A stretch of 64,000 nt of DNA, taken from the NCBI GenBank assembly GCA_020881915.1, contig JAJFPB010000005.1:2232001-2296000 (forward strand), read 5' to 3'. The notes below the pieces were generated by a model. The model was not told the DNA's origin, made no database searches, and saw only the letters and a program-made list of their open reading frames with translations. Of this stretch, positions 10,712 through 22,062 are shown piece after piece (within the stretch, counting starts at the first letter, position 1; every line of letters begins with the position of its first letter). The translations under genes were made by a program, and so were the position numbers. This DNA is from Paramyrothecium sp. XJ0827 (lineage: Eukaryota > Ascomycota > Sordariomycetes > Hypocreales > Stachybotryaceae).

Positions 10712-13700
10712 TTACTTCTCCAGATGAATTTCGGCAACCTCATCCGAGTCTGCATTGCTACCAGCCGTGGGGGGAACCGAGACGACTCCTTTGCGATCCC
10801 ATGCTGCTGACCGAATGTCCGACAATGCGATCTGTGCACGATCATCTGCTGCGGGCGGAGCCTCAACATCGCCCAACTCTCCATGCGCGCTAGTCGTTGC
10901 TGTGTCCGCATCGTGGTCGAGGAAACTCTCGCCTGGGTCGCGCTCATCAGCCGAGGAATCGAGCTGAGCATCGTTGCTCGCACAATCGCCACCATTGGAG
11001 TTATCTGGGCCACTATCTTCCAGACCATCAAAGTTCCAAGCTTGGGTCATGCTGAGCGAAGGGCCCTGGTAGCGGTCGGACATATCTATCCCTTCATCTT
11101 CGACGCTGCGGCGAATACTTTCGCCCCGGACGGTCCCATCGTAAGAAGGCAAATCGTCATCCTCCTCAGGACCTGCCAACGCTGTAGTGTTAATTGTAGC
11201 CGAACCAAGACCGTGCGGAAGGCGAGCTGCTACGGCTCCTATCCCAGCGCTCGACGACCCATTCTGGGAGGAGCCGCCGTCGAGACGCTGATCTTCCCCC
11301 GACTCTACCGTCTCGTCGTCGTCTGCATTGTTGTACTTTTCCAAAATCTCCGTAAAGCGGGGTCCACCCAGCGGACCCTTGGATCGCCGTCGATAGAAGA
11401 GCAGGTACGCAGCGCTTGTGACTGTCGACTGGGGATCCGAAACGGGGCTTACAGAGGAATCTTTTCGGTTGTCAGTCATCAGACCCGGCCTCTGGATGCT
11501 AGCGGCACAGAGCTGCTTGCAGATTGGAAGGTTACTCACCATTGTAGTTGTACCAGCGTCCGTCAACAAAATTCTTTGCATAGGCTGTGTAATGCCCGCC
11601 ACCGAGCCCGCCGTAATGATCATCAACGGCGATCAAGTCGTAGATCTCATCCTTACCATCATCTTTCTGTAGCACTCTCGACGTAAGATCTAAGCCCTCG
11701 ATGGGGAAGTCGACCAATACATCAAGCTTATCGCGACGCCAGCCTGAGCTGCTGAAACGCTTGAGGTGCGCTACAAGGTAGTCTGGCGTCTTCCAAAGAT
11801 CAAATTTCTTCGTAGCCCGTCGATGTTCTTTACAGCGTGGGCAGTACCACATGTCCTGCTCTGAAAGAACCTCGGCCCTCTCGAACTCGTCCAGACATTC
11901 GTCTAGAGTGATTCCTCGGGTACGGCGCGTCTTACGCTTGCGTTGCCGGATCTTTAGGGCCGGATCACTCAAAGTCTCGATATCGACGAAGGTCCTGGTA
12001 CCGAAGGCGGGGTCGACACCACCAAACACTGTGTCCCAAGCCCCCTCGTTCCATTCAACGACCAGGCCCTCGCCGAGCCGGACCAGTGGGCCGCCGTCGG
12101 CAACGGCCGGAGGCATGGGCTGAGGTTGAATCTCAGTTGCGCGCTGAGCCTTGCCATTTGCACGCATCTGCTTATCGCGCCGCTTGTTGCCCTTCTTGCC
12201 ATAACCTCTATGGCCTTTGAACTTCTTTCGGCCTCCAGGCCCTGCGTTTTGCTGTCGAGAACCACCGCCCCGGTTAAACTAGTGAATGTTAGCAGTGCCT
12301 GCAAATAAAGCCTCGACTGGAACTGACCTTTGCAGAAGGTGGGGCGTCTTCTTCACTGGACTCATCCATCATTCGGGTTTGGGTCGATTCGGTCTTGGAG
12401 TCATCCTCATTGCTGCTCTCGTCGTTGCCAGAGGCTGTGCTGTTCCAGCCTTCGGGGCTTGGCTCGTCTCCCTCTTCTTCGAGAGGCCGCTGAGGCATCC
12501 GATCAGTGAGCTTGGGAAGTTGTGCAACATGCTCAGCGCTGGACCATCCAGTAGGAACATTTCCGTCGCTCCCTTCTGAAAAATACCTTAAATCGAACAA
12601 GTTTTGGAGCTCTGGATCAAGAAACCCGTCTGCACGGATGAAGCGGGGTCTTTGGCTGTTAAAGTGACGCAGCAATGGAGACTCGCCGTTCTGACCTGGC
12701 TGAGAAGTCGACGTCTCATTAGCGTCCTTCATCGTGACGTCGACCATGTCATCTTCGCCCTCAACGGATTGGGCAACAACCTTGCTGTCTGCTGACGAGT
12801 CGGCATCCGAGACATTGGTAAGAACCATATCAGCATCCGGAGTATCCGTGGTCTCAGATGCTCGTCCATCGGTAAGCCTGGACCAAGTGGAGTATGTTGC
12901 TACTTTCTCCAGCACCTTTCGTTGAATCATTTCATAGCTCGATGCCTCCTCCTTGGTAAGTATGATAAAATGTGGAGGAGACACACCCTCGTTGGCGCGT
13001 CCCACAGCCTGGGATCGCCGATGGACCACAGGGACCACCATCCGCTCATACCTGGGGTCGTCCCACTCGGAGTCTGGAGGAGTATCAATATCTAGCATTG
13101 ACCGGTACTTTTTCTTTTGCCCCTTGAAAGGCCAGTTTGTGGGAACGTCCTCTAGTTCGTGCATTGTACAGATGTCATTCGTACCGATTTCCTCGGACGC
13201 GTCTTGGTTGTTATCGTAAAGCTTGAAGAATTTATCCTTGAATTCTTCTGCACCCATGAGCCGGTTGATTGCAACCCCAGTCCGTGCTGAAACAAATCGT
13301 TTGAGGCTCTCGATGGAGCTGTGCTTGGGAAGCTCCACCTCTATCTTGACAGGGACGTCATTCAAGGGATAAAACTTGATAGTTCTAGTCATCAGGTCCT
13401 CCACTGGAAGAGGCAGTGTCAAGTTGTTGAAAGGATCAAAAGTAATACTGATCTTGCCACACTCCGGGCACTTCAGAGTCGATTTGTACATGCCAGTGAA
13501 CAAATCGGCAATGACGGAATCGTCTCGTTTCCTCGTGATATCCCACACCTTTTCGGCCATTTCCCGGATCGCATCGGGGTTGTTGATCATGTCGTCGGTA
13601 GAATCCGGCTTCTCAATATACGGTTTCTTTTCTATGCGGCTTAGGTCCTCCTGAAGGCCATCCAGGAGGAAACCCAAAAATTCTTGAGAATCTTGTTGGC

Positions 13701-15315
13701 CCCATCCAGAGAAAGTGCTTCTGCAACGGCCGACGGTATTTTTGAAGTCCCGAGGGCTCACCGCGCCTCTGCCCTCCTCGTATATTTCCCGGAGAAGGTT
13801 TCCGTAGGCAATGGCTACCCTCCCATTGTAGCCGAGCGGGTTCCCCTTGTTGATCTCCTCAGAATACGCATCGGTTAGGAAGTACTTGGTCAGCTCCTCC
13901 ACGCTACGGACGCATTGGAGGGCCGAGTTCATGTAGCAAGTATTACCGAGGTTGTGGAGTCCTACAGACCCAACGCTTCGAACTGATCGCTTTTTCTGAG
14001 CCCGACCTCGAGTCACAACGCTGGAGGGGGCTGGGCTGTTTCGCCCACTGCTCGATTTCGATGCCGCTACTCCAATGTTGGCTCTTGTAGGGATGGACTT
14101 GGGAGACCCACGGGAACGGCCGTTGAATGTGCTGACCCAATCGCTCCCAATTGCCTCATCCAACACGATGGTCTGGTCGGACACTAAACCGTTAACCTGT
14201 AGGTCCGAGCTGCCATTATAGTTCGGGTTCGCTGTTTGGTCAGTCATCCCGACTGGGACCTTGTCATCACGGACCTGAGAAAAGGTCGCAACATCCAAAA
14301 GCAAGGTTGACCAAGAGTCCTGGGGGTTGAGGGTATCCTGGGGACGCCCTGGTGAATCAGGAGGCGTCAGTGCTGATCGGGCGCTGGTGCCGGCGACGGT
14401 GCCTAGGGCCATCTTTCGCGGAACTGACCACAGCCGCACTTTGTTGTCAATAGAAATGCCGGCATGCTGTTTAGTCTCTTTCAAAAACGTTTGCGCATGG
14501 TATTTCCGGCTACGAGCAAGGACCAGGGGCCCTGGATCATTGGCTTTGAGGGACTGTTCGATGGGCAGCGGGCTCAGCTCCGACCAAAGACGGTGAATGC
14601 GGAAGATAGGTGGGTGGAATTCGTACAAGACGTTCGGCTCGGACTGAACATCTAAAGCGGTGTTGATCGCGGTACGAATAATGGGCTCCTGCCCTTCCTT
14701 CACACCATACCAATCAGTCACCATCTTCCAAGCATCCTCGGTGAAAAGCTCGAAAGACTCGATGCCAGTATCGGGCTTGAGCCTAGTGAACTTGCGCCCA
14801 TCTGGTTCCTGAAGCACCTCTTCTATGATGTCCGAGTTGTCAACCGGACCCAAGGTTGACTCGGAAGAACTCTCCTTGGACTGCTTGGAATCGCCGCTCG
14901 AAGCAAGTGCCTTGTCGACCCAGGAGCGAGAAACCAAGTATGCTTTGTCTCCTTCCTTTAGTGGTGTCTCTGCCGATGCTTTCAAGAGGGTCTCAATAAT
15001 CTTGACCCGTTCCGTGAGTGAAGGAATGACTTTGCGTCATTGTTAGCTGGACAAGATGCTTCGCGATCCCATACTCAGGCTCAACTTACCATTCTTGGAA
15101 GCACCGTCGGCACTTTGGTCGTTGGAGTCAGGTATGTCGACGCTCATCTCCCGGGACAATCCGGTGGCAGAACTGCTCCCAGGGTTTGCGGTCTGGGAAG
15201 CGCCCGCCATCTCCACGTCCCCGTCCTTCATTACTTCTTGGTCGGGATCCATGCTGGAGGCTCGTCGCTTGAGTGGTGAAGATGACCGATGGGGCGAGTC
15301 GGTGTCGTCGTTCAT
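10712..15315 (-). CDS. Ubiquitin carboxyl-terminal hydrolase, Ubp12/USP4-11-15 type
   Basis: Cysteine protease that removes ubiquitin from proteins. Exons 15315..15090, 15029..12328, 12278..11540 and 11460..10712 join to 1471 residues. A DUSP-type domain (about residues 80-230) precedes a linker and the split USP catalytic domain: Cys box GLHNLGNTCYMN with nucleophile Cys440, a zinc-binding pair CPECG plus a second CPRC pair downstream, and His box GGGHYTAY with His1205. An acidic/Ser-rich and then basic Gly-rich insert (SSEEDAPP; GGRKKFKGHRG) interrupts the catalytic halves, as is usual for this subfamily. The C-terminal ~230 residues look disordered and acidic. Introns 1 and 3 need AAG acceptors to keep frame, and each has a branch-like CTAAC or CTGAC just upstream. 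The start is uncertain: the same frame stays open, and looks coding, for 156 codons upstream (to TGA at 15786..15784) without an ATG, so an unrecognised first exon is likely. Confidence 0.92.
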
Positions 15316-17390
15316 AATGGCTGCTCGACGAGAAGCGCCAACTGGGGAGGGGGCTCTGGCGTGGGTCGCGGCAGAGCCAGCCTCGTCTCTTGCGCCGTCA
15401 GGGCCGAGGGAGAGCTCGGCGTATGCAGACGCACAGGGCGAAGATGCCGCAGAGTCGCCGGCACCGAGAGATGTGCCGCCGGTCTGAAGGCGTGGGGGCA
15501 GACTCGAAGCCGGGAAAGACCCTCCCCGTACGTATGCAGGTGGCTCGGGCCCGGAGGTTATCGAGGCGGCCGAGAAGGAGAGGGCCGGATCGTCGTCGGG
15601 TTCGCACGAGGGAAGGGCAGTGTCCGGAGAGGGCGAGTCAGACGTCGGCTCGTCCTGGGTCGAGGGCCGAGTGAGCTTTCTCTTCTTTAAGGAAGACGTC
15701 TTGAAAGCGAGCTGCCCGGGCAGCTCGAGGTTGGAGGGGCGGCTGGGTGACTGGGGCGGGTCGGGGGTGAAAGAAGCCTCGCATCAGCCCAGTATCTTTT
15801 TTTTTTTCTTTTCCTCGAGGAAGTCAAAAAAGAAAGATGGAGAGAGAAGAGAAATAGGCCTGGTGGAGGCGGGTTTGGCTCTGCGAATGTGGGTAAGTTG
15901 CGTTCTGTGCGTCGTGGGGCGGTGATGAGGCACTGAACATCAGCCCGTTAGTTACAAGGGCGGTGTTGGCTCCAGTGGGCCTTGCTGCTGCACCAAGGCT
16001 GGCGATGGCTTACACTGCAATCAGAAGCGGCAACGATAGACGGGGAACAAGCGCCGTAAAGCCGTCCCTGACCAGTTAGAACTTCCGACGCTAGACCCGC
16101 GCGAAGCTTCAAGTATCGAAGGGGATATTCGTCCAGGTATTCGTCCAGGTTTTCCTCCTGTTCATGGATAGTCTGGCTGACTGGAAGGGTCATGACGCGT
16201 GAGGCAGGGCAAGGCATAGCATGGCAGTTTGGTGGGTGCGCGCCGTGCGCTAAAGATTCATGACCCTGACATTCACTGCTGAGCTTGTGCTAGTGCAGGT
16301 ACCTGCCTCGCCTGTAGCGCGCTGGGAACGGGCCAAGATGGAAATTTTCCAAAAGAGGCGGATCCTGCCCGTTTTGCCCGGCGGTCCAGCCAACGACCGC
16401 CGTGGCAGTACCCGCTTACCCCTCCTCAGGCATGGTCATCTTCGCTGCAGGGGTGGCCCCACGAAGGCCAAGTCGGCCCTCCATCGGCTCGCGATACCTC
16501 GAGTTGAGGTACCCTCAGCACACCTTCCTAAGGTAAGGGCATGGCAGTAGTGTTGCTGCACCAAGAAAACGGCTGGTGGCTTGTATCAGAGCCGTGCATC
16601 CCCCCCTTGCCTATGAAATGTCTCTCAAGTGTGACGATTGCCGCACTGCTACCTGGAAAACATTTGATGCAGGAAGTTCGGCTAGAATTGCTAGACTGGT
16701 TACAAGACGAGCCAGGACATTAACAGTAATGCCACCGTTAGTTGTCTTTGAGGCAACGTTCGGCAAGTCGCCAAGTGATGGAAGCAAGGTGAAGTCTTAT
16801 CACGGATTTTCGTTTGTATGAACGAGGTAGTAGGGATGCCTTGCATCCAGGTACAGTACTTTCCCCGAACGAGACGCCTCGGTTCCGCAACTCCAATATC
16901 GACGTATTTTCCAAGTCATCCGACCGCTGATTGAAAGAAAGGAAATGGCAAGGTTGACGCAAGACAATAGGTACAAATTCACTTTGCCAACATGAGGTAC
17001 TTAAGCAAGGTCCATGAGGTCAGGGAGGCGCCTTAAAGTGAGGCCTAACTTACAAACTACCCAAGGTACCTCTCAGGATATGGTTGTGCCTGAATCGTAA
17101 AGGTGCCGTAGTCGTTTGCGGGAGCCAATGATACAAGCCTAAGGTCCTTCTACACAGTACAGCCATCTTCCATTCGCCAGGCACATCATCCTGACTGACC
17201 TATTCCGTCTCAGCTTCGCAGCCGGTTAGGATAGATCGCCGGTAACGTCATCTTGGTTGGAGTAAGAAATTGTGGTTAAAGCAAATCGAATTCGCAAGAT
17301 GTCCTTTGTGGAGCAAAGTGAACGCGCTTTGTTCTTCACTAAACGCCTTGATCATTTATCTACCATAGGCTCTCGGTTCACTGGTACGAG
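15316..17390. other. Upstream region of the ubiquitin protease and 3' flank of the M16 protease
   Basis: 15316-15783 probably belongs to the protease coding sequence (open minus frame, Ser/Pro/Asp-rich, with a KKRKLTR basic cluster). Beyond it there is a T run at about 15796-15810 and its A-rich partner. 15900-17390 shows no gene I can support; it holds motif copies at about 16505-16530 (AGGTACCCTCAG...AAGGTAAGG), 16994-17003 and 17063-17073, and should contain the protease promoter and the 3' end of the M16 gene. Confidence 0.55.
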
Positions 17391-20300
17391 TTACAGCTTT
17401 GCATCTAGTTCCTCGTAATCGCTCAGCTCCTTCACTGGTCGAGCCCCTGCGCTTGCTTGTAACCCCGCCTTGAATCGGCGCATGTCGGTGATTTCAGTGG
17501 CCGTGTCGAGAGCGGAAGTGCTCTTGGATGCCCCAGCATCTACGTTTTCCCCTGCCTGCTTCAGGCCTGCAGCCTTGGCTTTAGACAGAGCCGAGCTTAC
17601 TTCCTCGTCAGAGAGCTTACGGTCATCCTTCAAGTGCTGCTGAAGCACATCCAAGCTCTGCCTCTTATCCAAGGGTACGTCTTTAAGTCCCAGGTTCTCA
17701 AGAGCAGCAATAATCTTTGTATCCACCTCTCCGGCTCCGCGGGCATGTAGGTGAACAGAGATTCGAGCTCGTTTAGTCGACGCAGGGCTGAAATGCTGGT
17801 TATAAAAGTCCAGCATCTCGGCCTTGGTGATCTGCTTAATGTGAACAGCATCTTGTTGCGCTACGCAAACGCATCAGCAGCTAGAAGCAAAAAAAGATCG
17901 GAACAACGTAAATTTCCTGGGATTGGCTTACCTTGCTCAAAGTCATAATATTCATTGGTGATCTGTGCCCAATGTCGTGAGGTTTCCTGGTCGAGATTCT
18001 TCAATTTCTCGAGCCGCTTGACTATAAGACTTCGCTTGTGGCCCTCAAAGTCTGACTCGCTCATGTCTTGAATGATGGTTCCAACCTTGGTGAGGAAAGC
18101 TTCGATTCGCGAATCAAGGTACGCAGGGGTCCTCTCGCTCTGGACCAGAACTCGGAAGCCACATGTGGTGGCAAAGCTACGCATGTTTGTAAAGACAATG
18201 TAACCGAGTTGTTCTTTGGTTCGGAGCTGGTCAAATGCAGGCTCATGGACCATCTGATCGAACAATAGCGTCTTTGCGCGTACCCAGCGATCGCCTCTGT
18301 CGCCGACATAGTACCACGACTCCACGCAGTGGTTTATGTTCTCCGGGTCTTTCAATGTCTTGTTGAAAACAAAGTTGGATCCGGGAGGTAAAAGCACGGA
18401 CCGAATAATGGGCCACTGAGACTGTGGAAGTATCCGAGGCTTCAGAGCCGATTCAACCATATCAGTCAGCTTCAGCGCATCCTCTTTGTACATGTTTCCA
18501 TGAACGTAGACCTCAACATGTATCTGCGCCAGGACTTGCTTCTGGAACGTCCGGACCGCCTCAACGTCAATGTTGGGCAACTCGGCAGCTAGTTCTTCGA
18601 CGACGAAATCTCGTGTGGAGTTGAGTCGAGCCATATAGTCCACAACCTGGTTGTATGCAGACTGTAGCTGCCAGTTGCTGTACCCGCGTGTCAGTCGCTC
18701 CTTCACAATGTTGAAGCGGTCGTCTTGGATCTTGAGATCGCGCATAGTCGCCACAACTTGCTCCAACAGGACAGGCAGCTTGTCGTTGTAGCCTGAAATT
18801 TCTAGGAACAAGCCCCTAGAATCAATGGTCACTGTGTACTGCAGGCCTGCCAGGTCTGCATCATATGAGTATTCCTCCAATGCGTCCCGGACCAGCTCCG
18901 TGAACAGTCTGGCCTTGACAGTATTCTCCGCTGAAGCATAGATGATTGGATTTTGCAGGCTGACGATAACATTGGCTCGTGGTACCCAGAATGTATCATC
19001 CTTCTTCCACCACGTCCTTGCAGAAGAGTCGTTGCGAAGCACCCTGGGGGCAAGGGCTGGCTCGGCGATGTCTTTCTTCTCCACTTCCAATTTGCTGGGA
19101 ATGAAGTTGTTCTTGTGCGGCAAATGCAGTTCGGGCAGACGCTTGTCGCGAGGCAGCGCAGCCGCCTGCTTCAACTCCGCCATAAGCTGTTCTGGGATCT
19201 TCTCGTAACGGTACTCTGTCCCGTACCACTTCTCCTTCTTGTCCCAGTTGCCAGGATGCGTTTGCGATACAATTGTCATTCGGAAGTTGTCTGGTCGAAT
19301 TTGGGACAGGGCCTTCGAGATAAGTTCCGGATCAAACTTACGGAGTCGGCTCTGGCCACTGAGGAGCCATTCTCTCGGCAAGGGCTTCTGCATCACCGCG
19401 CTGATTCGACTGGTGAACCTGCTGGCTGGGGTTTTCTGCTTAAACTTGAAGTCCACATCGCCCATGCCCTTCTGTTCCTGGAATATCCATTGCTGGGGAG
19501 GTGTCTCTTGCAGCATGGAGACATATTGGAAGAATATCTTCACAACCTCAGGATAGACTTTCAAACCCTGGATATTGACTGTCAGCAAAACGACTTCCAC
19601 ACTTTGATGGATGGGGCATACCTCTTCAGTCAGTCGAATCTGTACGTCAAAAAGGCTCGGCGTGCCAGGGCAAACAGGATAGGAGCCTGCGGAGAGACCA
19701 TTGGCCCAGCCTCTGCTTTTGACGTATGACATAATGCTTCCAGGACCTTCATGTCCAATCAAGTGGCTAATGTAGCGGCTTGGCTGAGTTTCATGCAGGT
19801 TCTCCTCATCAATGAGTGGGAAGTACAGATTCAATTCCCTCGAGTCCATGACTGGCTTCGCGAAACATTGCATGCCCAGGTCGCTTTCCCTGAAAGGAAT
19901 CTCATCCTCCCATCTGTTTATAGGTAGATTCTTGTTGACGACGGCCGAGAAGAACTCGACAGCCCAGGACTGGAGAACGTCGAGTGGCTCGCGGCCTAGT
20001 ATAACGAGCTTCATGCGGTTGGCAGAGTAGTGTTTGTCATGAAACTCAATGAACTTGTTCCTCACATCGATGCCAGCTGCTTCGGGCTGCGTTTTCAGAA
20101 CCTCTAGGTTTCCAGTCGAGAAGTGGCAGAACGGATGCTTTGGGTTAGACAAGGACTTCTCCAGCTGATGAAGGCGCCAAGTGTCATTCTGCAGATTTTT
20201 CTTGTTCTCCGAATCAACGGCCCTAAGCTCCCGGTCCAGCGTGCTGGGCAGGAATAAAGGCTCGATGAAGAACTGCGCAAAGCGATCAAGCGCGCCGCGC

Positions 20301-20816
20301 AGCGGTGATGGGTTGCTGTCCGTGGGGCTTTGCTCGTTTGCAGGCGTAGCAGCTACTTCAAAGAAGTAGTTGGTTGAGGTTGCGGCTGTGTAGGCATTCG
20401 AACTACCAGAGTTGGCAGACAAGTATTGGCTATACTCGTTTTCAACAGGGAATTTCTTGGTACCCATGAACAAAAGCTAATTTTCCGGTCAATACTTCTG
20501 AGCATACGATGTTGCTTCAAGCAGCGATGGTGGAATTCGGGCAGGTCAGCCGGGACCGAGGCTCACTCACATGCTCAACGGCATGAGCCATGCCAGGCAT
20601 GCCATCTTCGTCACTGAAGTTTCCAACGTTAACATCCAGAGCGGCGCTGGCCTTGTCCGTTTCAGGATCGTGCACAAGCAGGACCTCTAAGTCGTTGTCC
20701 AGACGAACAACCCGGTAGTCGCGGTTGTCCAGGGAGGGCTTCTCAAGATGGTCAGTGAGGAGCACGACAGGTGAAGCCTCGCGGCCCGGTCCGGCATCCA
20801 GCGGTTGCGGTGCCAT
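17391..20816 (-). CDS. STE23: Insulin-degrading enzyme-type metalloprotease (M16, Ste23/IDE)
   Basis: Zinc protease of the inverzincin family that degrades small peptides inside a closed chamber; the yeast homologue Ste23 helps mature a-factor. Exons 20816..20571, 20476..17932 and 17860..17391 join to 1086 residues, close to the family size. The zinc motif HxxEH is His78-Ala-Val-Glu81-His82, and the first intron begins directly after it; the next exon continues LLFMGTKKFP, the expected family sequence. Later landmarks are EFHDKHYSANRM and DQMVHEPAFDQLRTKEQLGY. The third exon supplies the C-terminal QITKAEMLDFY segment. The chosen ATG has a good context (CACAATGG). An in-frame ATG 135 codons upstream (21221) is also open and would add an Arg/His/Ser-rich N-terminus (see findings). 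Confidence 0.95.
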
Positions 20817-21357
20817 TGTGACGGTACGAATTTGCCCTAGCCTTGAGAATGATGTTCCAGAAGAGATTTGCAGGGTATGGCGGCGCAGGGGATTTGATGC
20901 AGGCCGCAGATGGAGGGCTCCGTATAGCGGTGGGGTCAAGGTGTCCGAGGCGCAGTTTGCCAGATGCTGGGTGAATGATGTCGTTGGTGGGGAAAAGGGT
21001 CCAGCGGGTCGGGACACACTGTCAAGTCGATTGCTGTAAGTGGCAACCTGGGTTGGCAGTGGTGCAGTAGCAGCGACGACCACGCCGGCAAGTTGTTGGG
21101 CGGGAGAGTGGTGAAAGTGAAGGAGGCAAATGCGAGCGTGGCGTCTTGGCGAGAGCAAGCAGCGGTAGGAATGCTGGCGAAAAAGATGGTGGATGCTGCG
21201 AGTCCTTACGGCTGTGCCCATCTAAAGGTAAGAAATGAAGTCTGACCGTGCCTCGGCGCTGGGCGGTTTCAAGCGCTTCGAGTCGTGGCGCCCTAGCGTG
21301 TGTGATGCAGTGACCCAACGCAACTACTTCTTGCGTCCAAAAGGAGAGGTGAGCGAG

Positions 21358-21412
21358 GTGCCAGGTAACTTAGGTGGTTGGTAAGGTAGGTAATGTAAGG
21401 TAAGGTAGCGTG
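21358..21412. repeat. GGTAAGGTA motif cluster
   Basis: Reads CCAGGTAACTTAGGTGG and then GGTAAGGTAGGTAATGTAAGGTAAGG, i.e. five or more imperfect units in one orientation. It lies upstream of the M16 protease gene. Confidence 0.7.
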
Positions 21413-21980
21413 CGCCTAGAAGAAACCAACCAGGCCAGTCAGTGTCCGCCCTTGGATTGCGTGCTAACGGGTTACAAATGGAAAACGAGTGAAGGGCAAG
21501 AGTCGATGCATGCCTGCAGTGCTGATAGACACAATGGGTGAGCGTGGTGAGGCCGTACACTTGTCCTTATTCACAGGTCCTTGGGCATGAAAGGAGTCAA
21601 CTTTGGGGGGTGGATAGAATACGATGATGGTAGGACAGGTCGAGGTGATGCAATAGTCGCCGGCCCAAGACCCAACACTAGCCAGATCGTCCAAACAAAC
21701 TCCCCTAGCGCTTGACAGGAAGGGCGAGTGGGTAGAGACACTCACTTACCGCCAATGCATAAAGGTATAGGGCACTAAAACCCCAACCGCCCAGATCCAA
21801 GATCGTGGGATAATGTGAAGGTGGATGGAGGGAGGGCCAGGCCAGGACAAGGGCTGATATATAAGGAAGGTCTCTTAATGTAGGCCGGAGGTGAGAGATG
21901 GATCAGGTTAGGTCAAGGAACGGATACAGGTAGCTCAAGAGGAGAGAAAGAAATGTCCAAGTTGGTACATCAAGGAACAA

Positions 21981-22062
21981 CCTCCGGTAAGGCAAGGTCA
22001 GGTAGGTACCTTACCTCAGGTAGTGTAGGTGGTGGGTGAAGGTAAGGTAGGGGGGTGGCCGC
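21981..22062. repeat. AGGTACCTTACCTCAGG motif cluster
   Basis: Contains GGTAAGGCAAGGTCAGG, then GGTAGGTACCTTACCTCAGG (22001-22020), and GGTGAAGGTAAGGTAGG. The central 16-mer is identical to the copy near 7875-7890. Confidence 0.72.
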
